Shown: positions 10,205 through 19,749 of the stretch, piece by piece | How positions within the stretch are numbered: the stretch's first letter is position 1 | How the letters are laid out: each line of letters begins with the position of its first letter | Origin: JAQVEM01 sp964556165 | GTDB taxonomy: Bacteria; Actinomycetota; Humimicrobiia; Humimicrobiales; Humimicrobiaceae | Direction: 5' to 3' | DNA length: 64,000 bases | Assembly: GCA_964556165.1 (NCBI GenBank) | Contig: CAZKVH010000005.1 | Location: 1-64,000, forward strand | Made by a program: the position numbers and the translations under genes | The notes under the pieces: generated by a model | Told to the model about the DNA's origin: nothing | Database searches by the model: none | What the model saw: only the letters and a program-made list of their open reading frames with translations

Positions 10205-11107
10205 TCAATAGCCAAATCTATCAAGCATCATTTCATTCTTTGTCCAGTTTTTTTCAACCTTAACCCAGAGCTCCAGAAAGACTTTACTGTGCAAAAGAGC
10301 TTCAAGCTCCAGTCTTGCCTCTCTCCCAGCTTCCTTAAGCATACTGCCTGACTTGCCAATTATTATAGCTTTATGTGAAAGTTTTTCAGCGTAAATGTTA
10401 CAACCTATTATTATTAGATTCTCACCTTTACTGCTGGTGGTTTCCTCAAATCTCTCGACACTTACGCTTACGCTATGAGGGAGCTCCTCAGATAATCTTT
10501 CAAATAATTTTTCCCTTACTATCTCCGATATTGTTCTTTCCATGGTCTGGTCAGTGGTTACATCCATATCAAAGTATCTGGGACCTTCCGGTAGCTTCCC
10601 TATCAAAGAACCCAGAAACCTGTCAAGATTCTTACCTGTTTTTGCTGAAATTTCACCCAAATAGTCAAAAAAATCAAAATCTTTTATTTTTTCCTTCTCT
10701 CTTTTTATTACATCTTCCGAAACCATATCAATTTTGTTTAAAAGAAGAAACTTTGGTACAGGTCTGTCTTTAACATGGTCAATTACAAAAAAATCACCGC
10801 TTCCTATCCCTGCGGCTACGTCCACCATTACTACAATCAAATCCGAGTCATTAATCACGCTTATAACACGATTATATAATCTTCTTCCCAGTAAATTCCT
10901 TGGCTTAAAAAACCCCGGGCAATCAACAAATATTACCTGTGAATTTCCTGTATTTAAAATACAATTAATTTTATCTCTGGTAGTTTGTGCCCTGCTTGAA
11001 GTTATAACCACTTTCCTGTCCATTATTTTATTGATTAGCGTTGATTTCCCTACATTTGTCCTTCCAATCAGACCAACAAACCCCGATTTAAAGTTATCCT
11101 TACTCAT
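10205..11107 (-). CDS. era: GTPase Era
   Basis: Essential GTPase that binds 16S rRNA near its 3' end during 30S maturation. G-motifs are intact: G1 GRTNVGKS (15-22), G3 DCPG (62-65) and G4 NKID (124-127). The C-terminal KH domain (about 230-290) includes the GKSG loop and ends in the Era-typical WVKVEKNW segment. The ATG overlaps the stop of the upstream acetyltransferase in an ATGA junction, which indicates coupled translation. YbeY, encoded upstream in the same block, acts in the same ribosome-maturation process. Confidence 0.97.
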   Translation of the reverse strand: MSKDNFKSGFVGLIGRTNVGKSTLINKIMDRKVVITSSRAQTTRDKINCILNTGNSQVIFVDCPGFFKPRNLLGRRLYNRVISVINDSDLIVVMVDVAAGIGSGDFFVIDHVKDRPVPKFLLLNKIDMVSEDVIKREKEKIKDFDFFDYLGEISAKTGKNLDRFLGSLIGKLPEGPRYFDMDVTTDQTMERTISEIVREKLFERLSEELPHSVSVSVERFEETTSSKGENLIIIGCNIYAEKLSHKAIIIGKSGSMLKEAGREARLELEALLHSKVFLELWVKVEKNWTKNEMMLDRFGY

Positions 11108-11571
11108 TTGAGTTCCAATCTCATTAAACTTCTGTCCACTCCTTTGCCATATTCATTTTTTCTATATCCAATTTTTTTGAAGCCAGATTTTTCATAAAGG
11201 TGTATTGCAATCTCATTCCCGGGGTCCACAGTCAGCTCCACCGCTATAAAACCATCTCGCCTCAATATGCCAATTGAATTTTGCAGAAGTTCATTACCTA
11301 TACTTTTATTTCTGTACTTTTTATCTACATAAAAGGAGTGAATAAAAGCAGTATTGTCTTCTCCCCAGCTCTTAATAATTTCACAAACCCCGATAATATC
11401 AGAGCTATTTTTTAATTTAGCTACAATAAATTTTCCATATCTTATTATTACCGGTATGACCCACTGGTTTATTGAGGCGTCTTTTCCAAGATTTCTTTTT
11501 TCAAGTTTCGATATTCTGTTAACCAATCTCAAATCAAAATCTTTTATTTCCTGGAAAATAATATCTTCCAT
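11104..11571 (-). CDS. GNAT-family N-acetyltransferase (RimI-like)
   Basis: Predicted acetyl-CoA-dependent acetyltransferase of 155 residues. The GNAT core is visible: a beta4 strand FIHSFYVDKKYR, the pyrophosphate-binding loop RNKSIGNELL (the R-x-x-G-x-G/A region), and the later IHLYEKSGFKKIGYRK segment typical of RimI-like enzymes. The substrate cannot be told from sequence; a ribosomal or other protein N-terminus and a small amine are both possible. It overlaps era by 4 bp, so the two are probably co-expressed. Confidence 0.8.
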   Translation of the reverse strand: MEDIIFQEIKDFDLRLVNRISKLEKRNLGKDASINQWVIPVIIRYGKFIVAKLKNSSDIIGVCEIIKSWGEDNTAFIHSFYVDKKYRNKSIGNELLQNSIGILRRDGFIAVELTVDPGNEIAIHLYEKSGFKKIGYRKNEYGKGVDRSLMRLELK

Positions 11572-11701
11572 GTTAAGAAATGGTATCCGAAAAAAATTAA
11601 AAAAATATATCTACCTCAATTTTAGCATTGTCTGTCAATATTTTTTATTTTATAACAGAAGGTAGATAATGAATAATGTGGATTTTTTATAAATACCTTA
11701 A

Positions 11702-12745
11702 TTAATATCCATTTCCAATAGCATCCAGCCACTGCTCCTCAAAAGAAGCCGGGCTCAGGCCCGTTGCAGTTTCAAGGGAAGTTAAGAGGTCTTTTTGATT
11801 GTTGTATTCTGAAAGAAATAAATTTAAGGCCTCAAAGCCAAATTCCATAGAAATGAAATTAACAAAAGATATATATTCAGAAAATATAAAAGTTCCATCC
11901 TGACCCAGGTAACGCACTCCCTTGCTTTCCAGTTCCAGAATAGGTATAAAATTTCCTCCTGACACAACTCCACAAATAGTTTCATTGCTTATGGAGTTCG
12001 GGTCGATAAAGCTACCGGATATGGACTTATCTGCCAGTGCTTCATTCAGCCATTCATTTTTTTTAGCTGCTTCAGGATATACCCAGAAATAATAGGCGTG
12101 ACCTATCTCATGCAGAAGACCTATTCTGTAATTTGCCTCATCATCTACTATATCAGGCACCGGCTTGAACCCCTCTGCTTTATATATATGTACTTCTCCA
12201 TCTGATGCCTGCCCCGCGGATTTACTTCCATCAAAACCGGGTGGAGTCATGCCACCTGTTACAGTTTCAAACTCTTCGGTGGTATTACATAAAAAAATCT
12301 CTATTTTTTTATCCAGAACTTCTCCAAAAATCACCTCCAGGCCTTCCCATCCACTTTCGGCTATCTGTATATAATCATTTAAAAAATCTTCATCAATCTC
12401 GTTAAAATAAAAAATGTAATGCTCGGCCTCAACTTTTCTCTGAAGCCCTTTCCTATCTGCCTGTGTTATCTGGTACGATTCCGGGACTGAAAACTCCTGC
12501 TGTGTTTCGGTATCATCCCCGGACGCAGGATAAAAATCTCCTCCTGTATCATCTCTTTTATTTTCATCGTCTTCAGGTGTCCATCCTTCCGATGATATTG
12601 TTTTCGTAGATTCAGGCCTCCCAGACTGAAAACCTTCTAAAATTCCATTTATGTTTTCCATCAGGCTACACGAACTCAGCTGAAATGAAAACAACAGCAA
12701 AATAAAAACTGAAACTATGAATAATATCTTTTTTTTATTTCTCAT
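11702..12745 (-). CDS. Lipoprotein with a peptidase MA-like gluzincin domain
   Basis: Secreted lipoprotein, probably a zinc metallopeptidase outside the cell membrane. A basic N-terminus, a hydrophobic stretch and the lipobox QLSSC (Cys about residue 26 from the ATG) give a type II signal peptide. A disordered acidic linker (about 45-90) follows. The catalytic domain carries HEIGHAYYFW, with HExxH zinc ligands and the active-site Glu, and a downstream NEWLNEAL whose Glu is the likely third ligand, as in gluzincins of the peptidase MA family. I prefer the ATG at 12745; a GTG at 12754 is possible. The substrate is unknown and no neighbour suggests one. Confidence 0.75.
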   Translation of the reverse strand: MRNKKKILFIVSVFILLLFSFQLSSCSLMENINGILEGFQSGRPESTKTISSEGWTPEDDENKRDDTGGDFYPASGDDTETQQEFSVPESYQITQADRKGLQRKVEAEHYIFYFNEIDEDFLNDYIQIAESGWEGLEVIFGEVLDKKIEIFLCNTTEEFETVTGGMTPPGFDGSKSAGQASDGEVHIYKAEGFKPVPDIVDDEANYRIGLLHEIGHAYYFWVYPEAAKKNEWLNEALADKSISGSFIDPNSISNETICGVVSGGNFIPILELESKGVRYLGQDGTFIFSEYISFVNFISMEFGFEALNLFLSEYNNQKDLLTSLETATGLSPASFEEQWLDAIGNGY

Positions 12746-12957
12746 ATCAAGCACTCAAATAATTTTTTAAATAAATTATTTATTATATTAAACTGTATTT
12801 TCTAAATTTTGTAAATAATATTTTAAATATTGTATTAATATAATAATAAAATAAATATTATTAAAATATCAAGAATATGGATTTATTTTGTATTGGCTAT
12901 CTCTGTAGATGCCCTATATTGATTACATTATGATAAAATTATCGCTAGCTAAGATTG

Positions 12958-13431
12958 CTAGAGATTAAAATGTGCTCTTACATCAGATATAAGACTGTTC
13001 TGAATTCTTTCCATGTCCATCCTGTCTCTCTCATCGACATGGTCATAGTTATATATATGCAGCATTCCGTGGATTATAAGAAGTATTATTTCCAGACTGA
13101 GATTCCAGTCACCTTTCTGATATATTGAAACATTGGAATCAGCAACCTCAGGACATATATATATTTCTCCTATCGTTACAGCAAACGGCCCGGCTCCGGG
13201 AATCATATTTTCTTTATCGTCAATATATGAAAATGACAAAACATCAGTTTCTCTGTCTACTTTCCTGTATTTTTTATTTAGCTCCTTTATTTTCTTACTG
13301 TCAGAAAAAATAATATTTAAATGGCTTCCGGGATCCTTATCAAATTTATTTGAAATATATCTGGAGATCTTTTTTATCATGTCCATTTCTATATCTATTT
13401 TATCCTGGTCATTAATTACCTCTATCTTCAA
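12958..13431 (-). CDS. ybeY: Endoribonuclease YbeY (rRNA maturation factor)
   Basis: Metal-dependent endoribonuclease needed for 16S rRNA 3'-end maturation and ribosome quality control. The zinc triad H121, H125 and H131 lies in HGMLHIYNYDH. It deviates slightly from the usual HGxLHLxGYDH, since the Gly before YDH is Asn here. The conserved ETDVLSFSY (61-69) is present. The start is a TTG with a strong GGTGGAGG five bases upstream, and it overlaps the stop of the PgpH-like gene, so the two are coupled. The length of 157 residues is typical. Confidence 0.93.
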   Translation of the reverse strand: MKIEVINDQDKIDIEMDMIKKISRYISNKFDKDPGSHLNIIFSDSKKIKELNKKYRKVDRETDVLSFSYIDDKENMIPGAGPFAVTIGEIYICPEVADSNVSIYQKGDWNLSLEIILLIIHGMLHIYNYDHVDERDRMDMERIQNSLISDVRAHFNL

Positions 13432-15620
13432 TTTGCCTCCACCTTTGTCTTAAGCTCTACCTTATCCCTTAAGTCATCCTCACCGTAAGAAATCCTTGAA
13501 TGATATATCGATATAAGCCCATCAATCAGGGAATTCTTAACAGTATTAATCTCTTTAAGAGTAATACTGGTTTCATCAAGCTGGCCATCTTTTAATTTAT
13601 CTTCAAAAATATCATTTACCATCTGCTCGATTTTTTTAGGAGTTACCTTTTCAATGGACCTCACTGCTGCTTCTGTCGAGTCTGAAAGCATAAGAATAGC
13701 TGCTTCTTTGCTCTGTGGCTTTTTTGCCTGATAACGGAAATGTTCCTTCATGCCAGCGGAGCTGCCATTAGTTGCTAACGCCATATCCTTCTGCTTTTCA
13801 TAAAAATAAGTTATTATTGAGTTCCCATGGTGCTGGGAAATAATATTTAAAACCTTCCTCGGAATCTTATTCTTTGCGGCAAGCTCGAGACCATCTTTTA
13901 CATGATTCGATATTATATGCCTGCTCATTGAAGGATTCAGACGGTCATGAACATTCTCAATGCTTGATTGATTCTCATAAAAATATTCAGGTCTTTTCAT
14001 TTTTCCAACATCATGGTAAAGAGCTGCTACTTTCACCAGCAAAGAATCAGCCCCTATGTCTTTTGCTGCATTTTCGGCAAGGTGAGCTACCAGAATACTA
14101 TGATTATAAGTTCCCGGTGCTGACATAAGAAGTTTCTTGAGCAATGGATGGTCGGTATTTGAAAGCTCAAGTAACCCCATTGCGGTCGTGACATTAAAAG
14201 TGGACTCAATAAAAGGCAAAAGTCCTATAGCAATAACCGCACAGATTATCCCATTAACCAGCCCAAGCGCAGTATATAGTATGATTGTTTCCACTTCACC
14301 GCCAATAAGGCTGATTATTAAAAACAAGAATGCAAGAAAAAGTGAACTTAAAAAACCCGACCTCATTACTGCAGAGCGCTGCGATACTTTTGACACGGTG
14401 TAGGAAGCAAAAATGCCTCCCAGCATATATGCAATCGCAAGACTGAAATCAAAATCAGTCGCAATCCCTGCAAATATACCCAGAGAAATTGTCATCATCA
14501 TTCCTATACGGCTATTAAAAAGAATGGTCGAGATTAAAGACGCTGCAATCACAGGAAATAGATAATTCCAGAAATTCAGATGTATGGATGAAAGAATAGT
14601 TAACGCCTTTATTAAAGCCGTAAAAGTTACCATAAGAAAAGCAATTATGACCAGTTTCTTTGTGTTGCTGAATATATCAGGGTTAAATTTGAATATATAG
14701 AACCCAAATAGAGCAAGCGCTATCAAAGATGTAAAGAATATATATAAAAGTCTTTTCCAGTTAAGCCCCGTCTGCAGCAACCCCAGTTTATTTAATATAG
14801 TGATATCCGTTTCATTAACAATTTCTCCTTCAAAAACAATAGTCTGGCCTTCAAGTACGGAAACCATATGAGGAGGAGTACTTGACCTCGCTTCCTGTCT
14901 TGCTTTTTCTGTGCCTTCAGGGTCAAAAACAGCCGTAGGCTCAATATTATTTTCAAGAACGCTTGTAACTATGGGAATGTGTTCCTGTTTGATTTCACCA
15001 TCCGCTTCAGCAAGTTCTATGGCTTCATTTTTAGCAATATCCACTCCCGTAGGTCTTATTTCCTTTTTCATTACCTCCCTTGCTATATCCTGGGTCTTAT
15101 TTGCCAGTAAATCAAGCTCATCGGCTGAAAGATTAAGAGCAAGGGAAATAACTGAGCTCGTATATTTGCCGCTAAGAAGATTATTCATATAGTCAACCTT
15201 CTCTTCAAATGTCTTATCTTCCTTACCCTGAACTATGCCTGCCAGAAGATAAAAATATTTTATCTGATAAAGAGCACCGTCCTCACCATTTAAAACATTG
15301 ATATCATAAACATATACATCCTCTACTTCTGCTTCATTATTATTTCTATCTTCCTCTGTTTTTTCAGTGTCCTCAAACTCTATACTTCTGGTTGCCTTAA
15401 TAGTCCTTGGGCTGGGTTTGGCAAGTTCTATTCCTATGTCCGGAGAATAATTATAAGAGAGAACAGCTACAACTATAGCCAGGGTGAGAACAGATATATA
15501 CATAACCTGGGCGATTCTGCTCCTGAATGAAAAATATTTTACGGCAAAATTTCTAAATTTCTCCAGCCTGCTCTCTTCACCATTATGAAATTCCTTATTT
15601 TTATTATTTCTCTTTATCAT
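13428..15620 (-). CDS. 7TM-HD family phosphohydrolase (PgpH-like c-di-AMP phosphodiesterase)
   Basis: Membrane-bound HD-domain enzyme related to PgpH/YqfF, which hydrolyses cyclic di-AMP in Gram-positive bacteria. Residues about 38-60 are an N-terminal membrane helix, followed by a long extracellular 7TMR-HDED-type region (about 65-290). Seven or so membrane helices follow (about 293-475), then a cytoplasmic HD domain with the metal-binding ALYHDVGKMKRPEYF (HD at 539-540) and further conserved His in IISQHHGNSI. The phoH-pgpH-ybeY order is widely conserved. An ATG at 15620 or a GTG at 15629 could be the start; neither has a clear RBS. The stop overlaps the ybeY start. Confidence 0.9.
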   Translation of the reverse strand: MIKRNNKNKEFHNGEESRLEKFRNFAVKYFSFRSRIAQVMYISVLTLAIVVAVLSYNYSPDIGIELAKPSPRTIKATRSIEFEDTEKTEEDRNNNEAEVEDVYVYDINVLNGEDGALYQIKYFYLLAGIVQGKEDKTFEEKVDYMNNLLSGKYTSSVISLALNLSADELDLLANKTQDIAREVMKKEIRPTGVDIAKNEAIELAEADGEIKQEHIPIVTSVLENNIEPTAVFDPEGTEKARQEARSSTPPHMVSVLEGQTIVFEGEIVNETDITILNKLGLLQTGLNWKRLLYIFFTSLIALALFGFYIFKFNPDIFSNTKKLVIIAFLMVTFTALIKALTILSSIHLNFWNYLFPVIAASLISTILFNSRIGMMMTISLGIFAGIATDFDFSLAIAYMLGGIFASYTVSKVSQRSAVMRSGFLSSLFLAFLFLIISLIGGEVETIILYTALGLVNGIICAVIAIGLLPFIESTFNVTTAMGLLELSNTDHPLLKKLLMSAPGTYNHSILVAHLAENAAKDIGADSLLVKVAALYHDVGKMKRPEYFYENQSSIENVHDRLNPSMSRHIISNHVKDGLELAAKNKIPRKVLNIISQHHGNSIITYFYEKQKDMALATNGSSAGMKEHFRYQAKKPQSKEAAILMLSDSTEAAVRSIEKVTPKKIEQMVNDIFEDKLKDGQLDETSITLKEINTVKNSLIDGLISIYHSRISYGEDDLRDKVELKTKVEAN

Positions 15621-15674
15621 CTTAATCACTTATAAATTACAAAAAAATTTAACCTGCTAATTATAACCTGCTAA

Positions 15675-16652
15675 TTATTTTACTTTCTTATTTATTTCAC
15701 CGTATATCTTATATGCATCAACAATTCTCTGTACCAGTTCATGCCTCACTACATCTTTCGAGCTGAGATATACGAATTCTATTCCCTGTATACCCTTTAA
15801 AATCTTTTCTACTATGATAAGTCCTGATTCCCTATCAGGTGGCAGGTCAATCTGTGTAACATCTCCAGTTACTACTATCTTTGAACCAAAACCCAGCCTG
15901 GTAAGGAACATCTTCATCTGCTCCGGCGAAGTATTCTGGGCTTCGTCAAGAATTATAAAAGAATCGTTAAGAGTTCTGCCTCTCATATAGGCAAGAGGCA
16001 CCACTTCAATAATGCCCATTTCACGGTACTGCTGAAATTTCTCTACATCCAGCATTTCATATAATGCATCATACAGGGGTCTCAGGTATGGATTAACCTT
16101 ATCATACATATCTCCCGGTAAAAATCCGAGTTTCTCCCCGGCTTCCACGACAGGCTTTATTAAAATAATACGGCCCACTTTATTCTCCTTTAATTCTTCG
16201 ACTGCCAGAGCGAGCGCAAGATAAGTTTTCCCGGTTCCAGCAGGTCCTATAACGAAAACAATTGTATTTTCCTTTATCGCCTCGATATATTCCTTTTGCC
16301 CTATCGTACGCGGTTTTATTTTCTTCCCGCTGTTTACAACTATACTGCTCCTGAAAACTTCATGTGGCTCCATATCTGATTTACCCTCCATAATTCTTAT
16401 TGAATCACTGACTTTCTGCGAATTCAGTTTCTGCCCCAGATTTATCTGAAGAGCCAGTTCTTCTATTAATTTTGAAACTTCTTTCACATTCTTGCTCTTA
16501 CCTGAGATCTCAACATTATTCCCAAGAACGAAAATTTCCACATTATATTTTCTTTCAATCAAGCGCAAAAGCTCATCCCTGTTCCCAATCAGGTCAGCCA
16601 TTGAATGCCTGTCTTTAAAATCAATTTTTAGCTTTTGTTTTACCGGAGACAA
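15675..16652 (-). CDS. phoH: PhoH-family ATPase
   Basis: PhoH-like P-loop ATPase, often genetically tied to YbeY and RNA metabolism. An N-terminal KH-like region (about 1-75) is followed by the ATPase domain with Walker A GPAGTGKT (136-143), the KPVVEAGEKLGFLPGD signature and Walker B SFIILDEAQN (about 227-236). The arginine-rich MRGRTLND segment just before Walker B is also family-typical. The start is a TTG with a near-perfect AGGAGG 5 bp upstream. The next gene is the PgpH-like phosphodiesterase, 54 bp on. Confidence 0.93.
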   Translation of the reverse strand: MSPVKQKLKIDFKDRHSMADLIGNRDELLRLIERKYNVEIFVLGNNVEISGKSKNVKEVSKLIEELALQINLGQKLNSQKVSDSIRIMEGKSDMEPHEVFRSSIVVNSGKKIKPRTIGQKEYIEAIKENTIVFVIGPAGTGKTYLALALAVEELKENKVGRIILIKPVVEAGEKLGFLPGDMYDKVNPYLRPLYDALYEMLDVEKFQQYREMGIIEVVPLAYMRGRTLNDSFIILDEAQNTSPEQMKMFLTRLGFGSKIVVTGDVTQIDLPPDRESGLIIVEKILKGIQGIEFVYLSSKDVVRHELVQRIVDAYKIYGEINKKVK

Positions 16653-16752
16653 AATAACCTCCTTTTAGCAGATTTATTTTTAAATGCCATCGGTTTATTA
16701 AGAAGTCATATAACAGGAAACTAATATAGAATATATAATTTATATAATTTTT

Positions 16753-17097
16753 TTAACCCGGGGGCCAGCCAAATTTCCTCTTTCCCAGTATATGAAAATG
16801 TAGATGATTCACAACCTGACCTGCATTGCTTCCGGTATTTGTGACCACTCTGAATCCCTCCTTATCAAGTCCCATATCTTTCGCTACCCCGCCTATCGCC
16901 TCCATTAGCTCCTTTAACTCATCTCTTTCAAGTTTATCGATTTCCATAATAGAGCCGACGTGCTTTTTGGGTATAGCAATCAGATGAACCGGCGCTTCTG
17001 GTGATATATCCTCAAAAATTAAAACGCTGTCACTTTCAAATACTATATTGCTTTTAATTTCTCTTTTTATAATTTTACAAAAAAGACAATCTTCCAT
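16753..17097 (-). CDS. HIT-family nucleotide hydrolase/transferase (HinT-like)
   Basis: Small histidine-triad protein, most like HinT-type purine nucleoside phosphoramidases. It starts MEDCLFCKIIKREI with the usual CxxC pair and carries the catalytic triad motif HLHFHIL near the C-terminus, preceded by NTGSNAGQVV. The 114 residues are typical. I chose the ATG at 17097; an in-frame TTG at 17106 would place AGG only 2 bp away. It sits upstream of phoH, as in many Gram-positive bacteria. The true substrate is unknown. Confidence 0.92.
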   Translation of the reverse strand: MEDCLFCKIIKREIKSNIVFESDSVLIFEDISPEAPVHLIAIPKKHVGSIMEIDKLERDELKELMEAIGGVAKDMGLDKEGFRVVTNTGSNAGQVVNHLHFHILGKRKFGWPPG

Positions 17098-17312
17098 TTC
17101 TTTCAAAGCCTAAAAATAATTTTTATATAAAATCATAATAACCCTATGGCTATATTAAATAATTATACAATCTTTCTAAATTTTTACATAGCCAATCAAA
17201 TCCTAAATGGGGGATTATACTATTTTTTCAAAATTTTACAACTCTTATAAATTTAACTTCTGTTGTAATTAAACAATATCGTTAGATTAGTCTTATTAAG
17301 AGGAATTTTATA

Positions 17313-18221
17313 TTAAAATTTTTTATTGATATATTTATTTATATAATTATATACTCTTGCTTTTACCCTCGCATTATTTATCTGATACCCCAGCTTACGG
17401 ATGTATTTTTTTATAAACTGTTTTTGAATTAATTTCGCAGACAATTCCGCTTCAAGAGCCTTTCTTAATATCATGGGATCACCGGATTTGCTATCTTTTT
17501 TCAATTCATAGGCTCTCTTTTCCTCATCTAAAATATCTTCCTCTGTTACAAGTGGAATAGATTCATATTTGCTAAGATCCTCTTTTACTTCTGCCTCGAT
17601 AATCTCTACAGGATAAACAGGAAAATTACGCATTCTTTTTCTTTTGATTTCCAGACGTATTGTCACAATCTGACCCGGGTTAACCACAATTTCTATAGAA
17701 CGGCCGTCATTATCTTTAATAACTTTTCTGTCTTCTTCAAGAAAGTTTACGTATTGAGCTTTTTTTACCACAAAGTCTGAAATGATCTTTCCGTAAACCT
17801 TCTTTTCTGAAGGGTTATAACACCTTAATATTATTGCTTTTCCATCATCTGAGCGTTTCATTGATGTTACTCTCAAAACTCTATCTTTATCATATACTTC
17901 CATAAACCCCCGGCTGCTTTTCAGGGGACCTTTATGAGAAACAGTCTTCATTATCATTAATTCCTTATTAAAAGCATCTGCCTTTTGCTGAACTCCACCC
18001 CTGTGTACATCCCCCTCGTGTACATATACAGCGTACTCAAATGCCATCTGCCGCAGACACTGAGCTTCCGGAACCATAATTTCCGGTCCGGCATCTCCAA
18101 TTCTGGTATTAATTTCTCTGGCAATCCATCCAACACTCCTAAAAAGTGTAAGAGCAATTGTTTTTTTCTCCGGAATTACCTGATATTCTTTAAGTCCTCT
18201 GCTTAATAATGCTACGCATTT
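17313..18221 (-). pseudogene. C-terminal remnant of a GH38 alpha-mannosidase
   Basis: The reading frame stays open for 303 codons from just after an in-frame TAA (18222-18224). It reads like the C-terminal domains of glycoside hydrolase family 38 enzymes: ALLSRGLKEYQVIPE, then TIALTLFRSVGWIARE, TRIGDAGPEI, VPEAQCLR, FEYAVYVHEGD and AIILRCYNPSEKKVYGKI. GH38 enzymes are normally about 800-1000 residues. The N-terminal catalytic domain with its zinc and nucleophile residues is missing, and the 200 bp upstream, up to mtaB, have stops in the frames I followed. It could be expressed from the ATG at 18077 as a 254-residue fragment, but that ATG has no good RBS and would lack catalytic function. Remnant status is inferred; the homology is recognised from motifs. 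Confidence 0.8.
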
Positions 18222-18420
18222 TTATCAAAAAAGTCACACACTTTAGACATATAGGAAATTATTAAATCCCTGCAAGATAGATGGTTTGGCTCAATATAAC
18301 AATGCAAACTTTTTAAAAGCTACTGGCAGGCGGCAATTCATTATATCAGAAGGGTCCGCTCTACCTAAAAATAAACATTATCAAATCTGATATCCTGAAA
18401 AATATTTTATTTAACTCTTT

Positions 18421-19749
18421 CTAAGACTTAATTATATTCCCTATTAACCCTTTCTCATAAAGAGAATTCGTACTGATCTTTACCATTTTACCCTCAAGAT
18501 TCCTGAATTCAGCACTATCGGACTTGAAATAAACTTTGATATAGTTTCCCGATGTACCACTTACTATATTATCTTCGCCTATTTTTTCGCAGATAACACC
18601 GAGTGTTCTTCCAATATTATCCTTAATATATATATTTCTCAGCTCATCCCCCAGACTCCGCATAATCTTACTCCTAAGGGATTTAGACACTTCATCAACC
18701 TGCCCCGGCATTCTAAAGGCAGGGGTACGCTCCCTCCCAGAAAATTTAAACACATGGACTTTGCTAAAACCAGATTTCTTTACAATATTAAGAGTATGCT
18801 CAAAGTCACCTTCTTCCTCGCCGGGGAAGCCTACCATAACATCTGTGGTCAATGCAATTTCAGGAAAAAACTTTTTGACCAGATTTACTTTTTTTAAAAA
18901 ATATTCAGAATTATAAGGTCTTGCCATAAGCCGTAAAATTTTATCACTTCCGCTCTGAAGCGGGATGTGAAGATGAGACGCGAAGCGTACCTCATTGCTT
19001 TTTAAAATATCCAGAACCCCTGCATTGATATCATTTATCTCAATAGAGCTTAATCTTATTCTTTTTATGCCCGTAAGCTCAAAAATTTTATTCAGCAAAC
19101 CTGCAAGATTACCGGTTTCACTTCCGGATTTAGATGAATTCCTATTAAAGTCAATCCCGTATTTACCAATATTAATCCCCGTAAGAACTACTTCCTCAAA
19201 ATTGTTATTTTCAAGCTCTTTTATCTTTTCCAGTACTTCAGCAGAGAGCACACTTTTATAACCTCCTCTTACTTTAGGTATTATACAATAAGTGCAATTC
19301 TGCTCGCATCCATCCTGTATTTTTACCATGGGCCTGGAGTGAAGCATGTTTCCGGACAGTAAAACACCTTTACTGGAGGATTTTATATCATTAATATTTC
19401 TTTTCCCCGGCACATCCGAAATTAAATCAGGTATCTTCATCTTATCCTTATTCCCGACTATGAAATCAACACCCGAGTCCCTTAAAAACTTTTTATTAAA
19501 TACAACAAAACAGCCTGTAACAATTATTTTGCTTCTTTTATTTTCTGATTTTAATCTCCTCACGAGCTGTCTTACTTTTTTATCGCTCATTGAAGTCACA
19601 GTACAGGTATTGATAATACAGAAGTCAGGATTTTCATCAGATGAGACAAGCAAAAACCCTCTCTTTTGAAGTTCCGCCGAGATATAATCCGATTCACTCT
19701 GGTTTACTTTGCAGCCGAGTGTATTAATTGAAAAACTTATTCTGTCCAT
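18421..19749 (-). CDS. mtaB: tRNA (N6-threonylcarbamoyl-A37) methylthiotransferase MtaB
   Basis: Radical-SAM enzyme that converts t6A37 to ms2t6A37 in tRNAs reading ANN codons. The N-terminal MTTase domain has the three cluster cysteines C13 (LGCKVNQ), C49 (NTCTV) and C80 (VTGC). The radical SAM cluster is C148/C152/C155 in DGCEQNCTYC. A C-terminal TRAM-like region follows. NTLGCKVNQSES and the 442-residue length favour MtaB over MiaB or RimO. The start overlaps the end of rsmE by 13 bp. The t6A-forming genes tsaB, tsaD and tsaE lie elsewhere in this window. Confidence 0.93.
   Translation of the reverse strand: MDRISFSINTLGCKVNQSESDYISAELQKRGFLLVSSDENPDFCIINTCTVTSMSDKKVRQLVRRLKSENKRSKIIVTGCFVVFNKKFLRDSGVDFIVGNKDKMKIPDLISDVPGKRNINDIKSSSKGVLLSGNMLHSRPMVKIQDGCEQNCTYCIIPKVRGGYKSVLSAEVLEKIKELENNNFEEVVLTGINIGKYGIDFNRNSSKSGSETGNLAGLLNKIFELTGIKRIRLSSIEINDINAGVLDILKSNEVRFASHLHIPLQSGSDKILRLMARPYNSEYFLKKVNLVKKFFPEIALTTDVMVGFPGEEEGDFEHTLNIVKKSGFSKVHVFKFSGRERTPAFRMPGQVDEVSKSLRSKIMRSLGDELRNIYIKDNIGRTLGVICEKIGEDNIVSGTSGNYIKVYFKSDSAEFRNLEGKMVKISTNSLYEKGLIGNIIKS

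Noticed and set aside
11610..11640. TTGACA hexamer upstream of the acetyltransferase gene
   Set aside because: No -10 box of reasonable quality lies 16-18 bp downstream, so I did not call a promoter.
17107..17312. Possible terminator between the GH38 remnant and the HIT gene
   Set aside because: TGGCTAT and ATAGCCA arms exist but are separated by more than 30 nt without a T-run in either direction.
17957..18157. 66-codon minus-strand frame overlapping the GH38 remnant
   Set aside because: The GH38-matching frame explains this stretch fully; the alternative frame has no likeness to any family.
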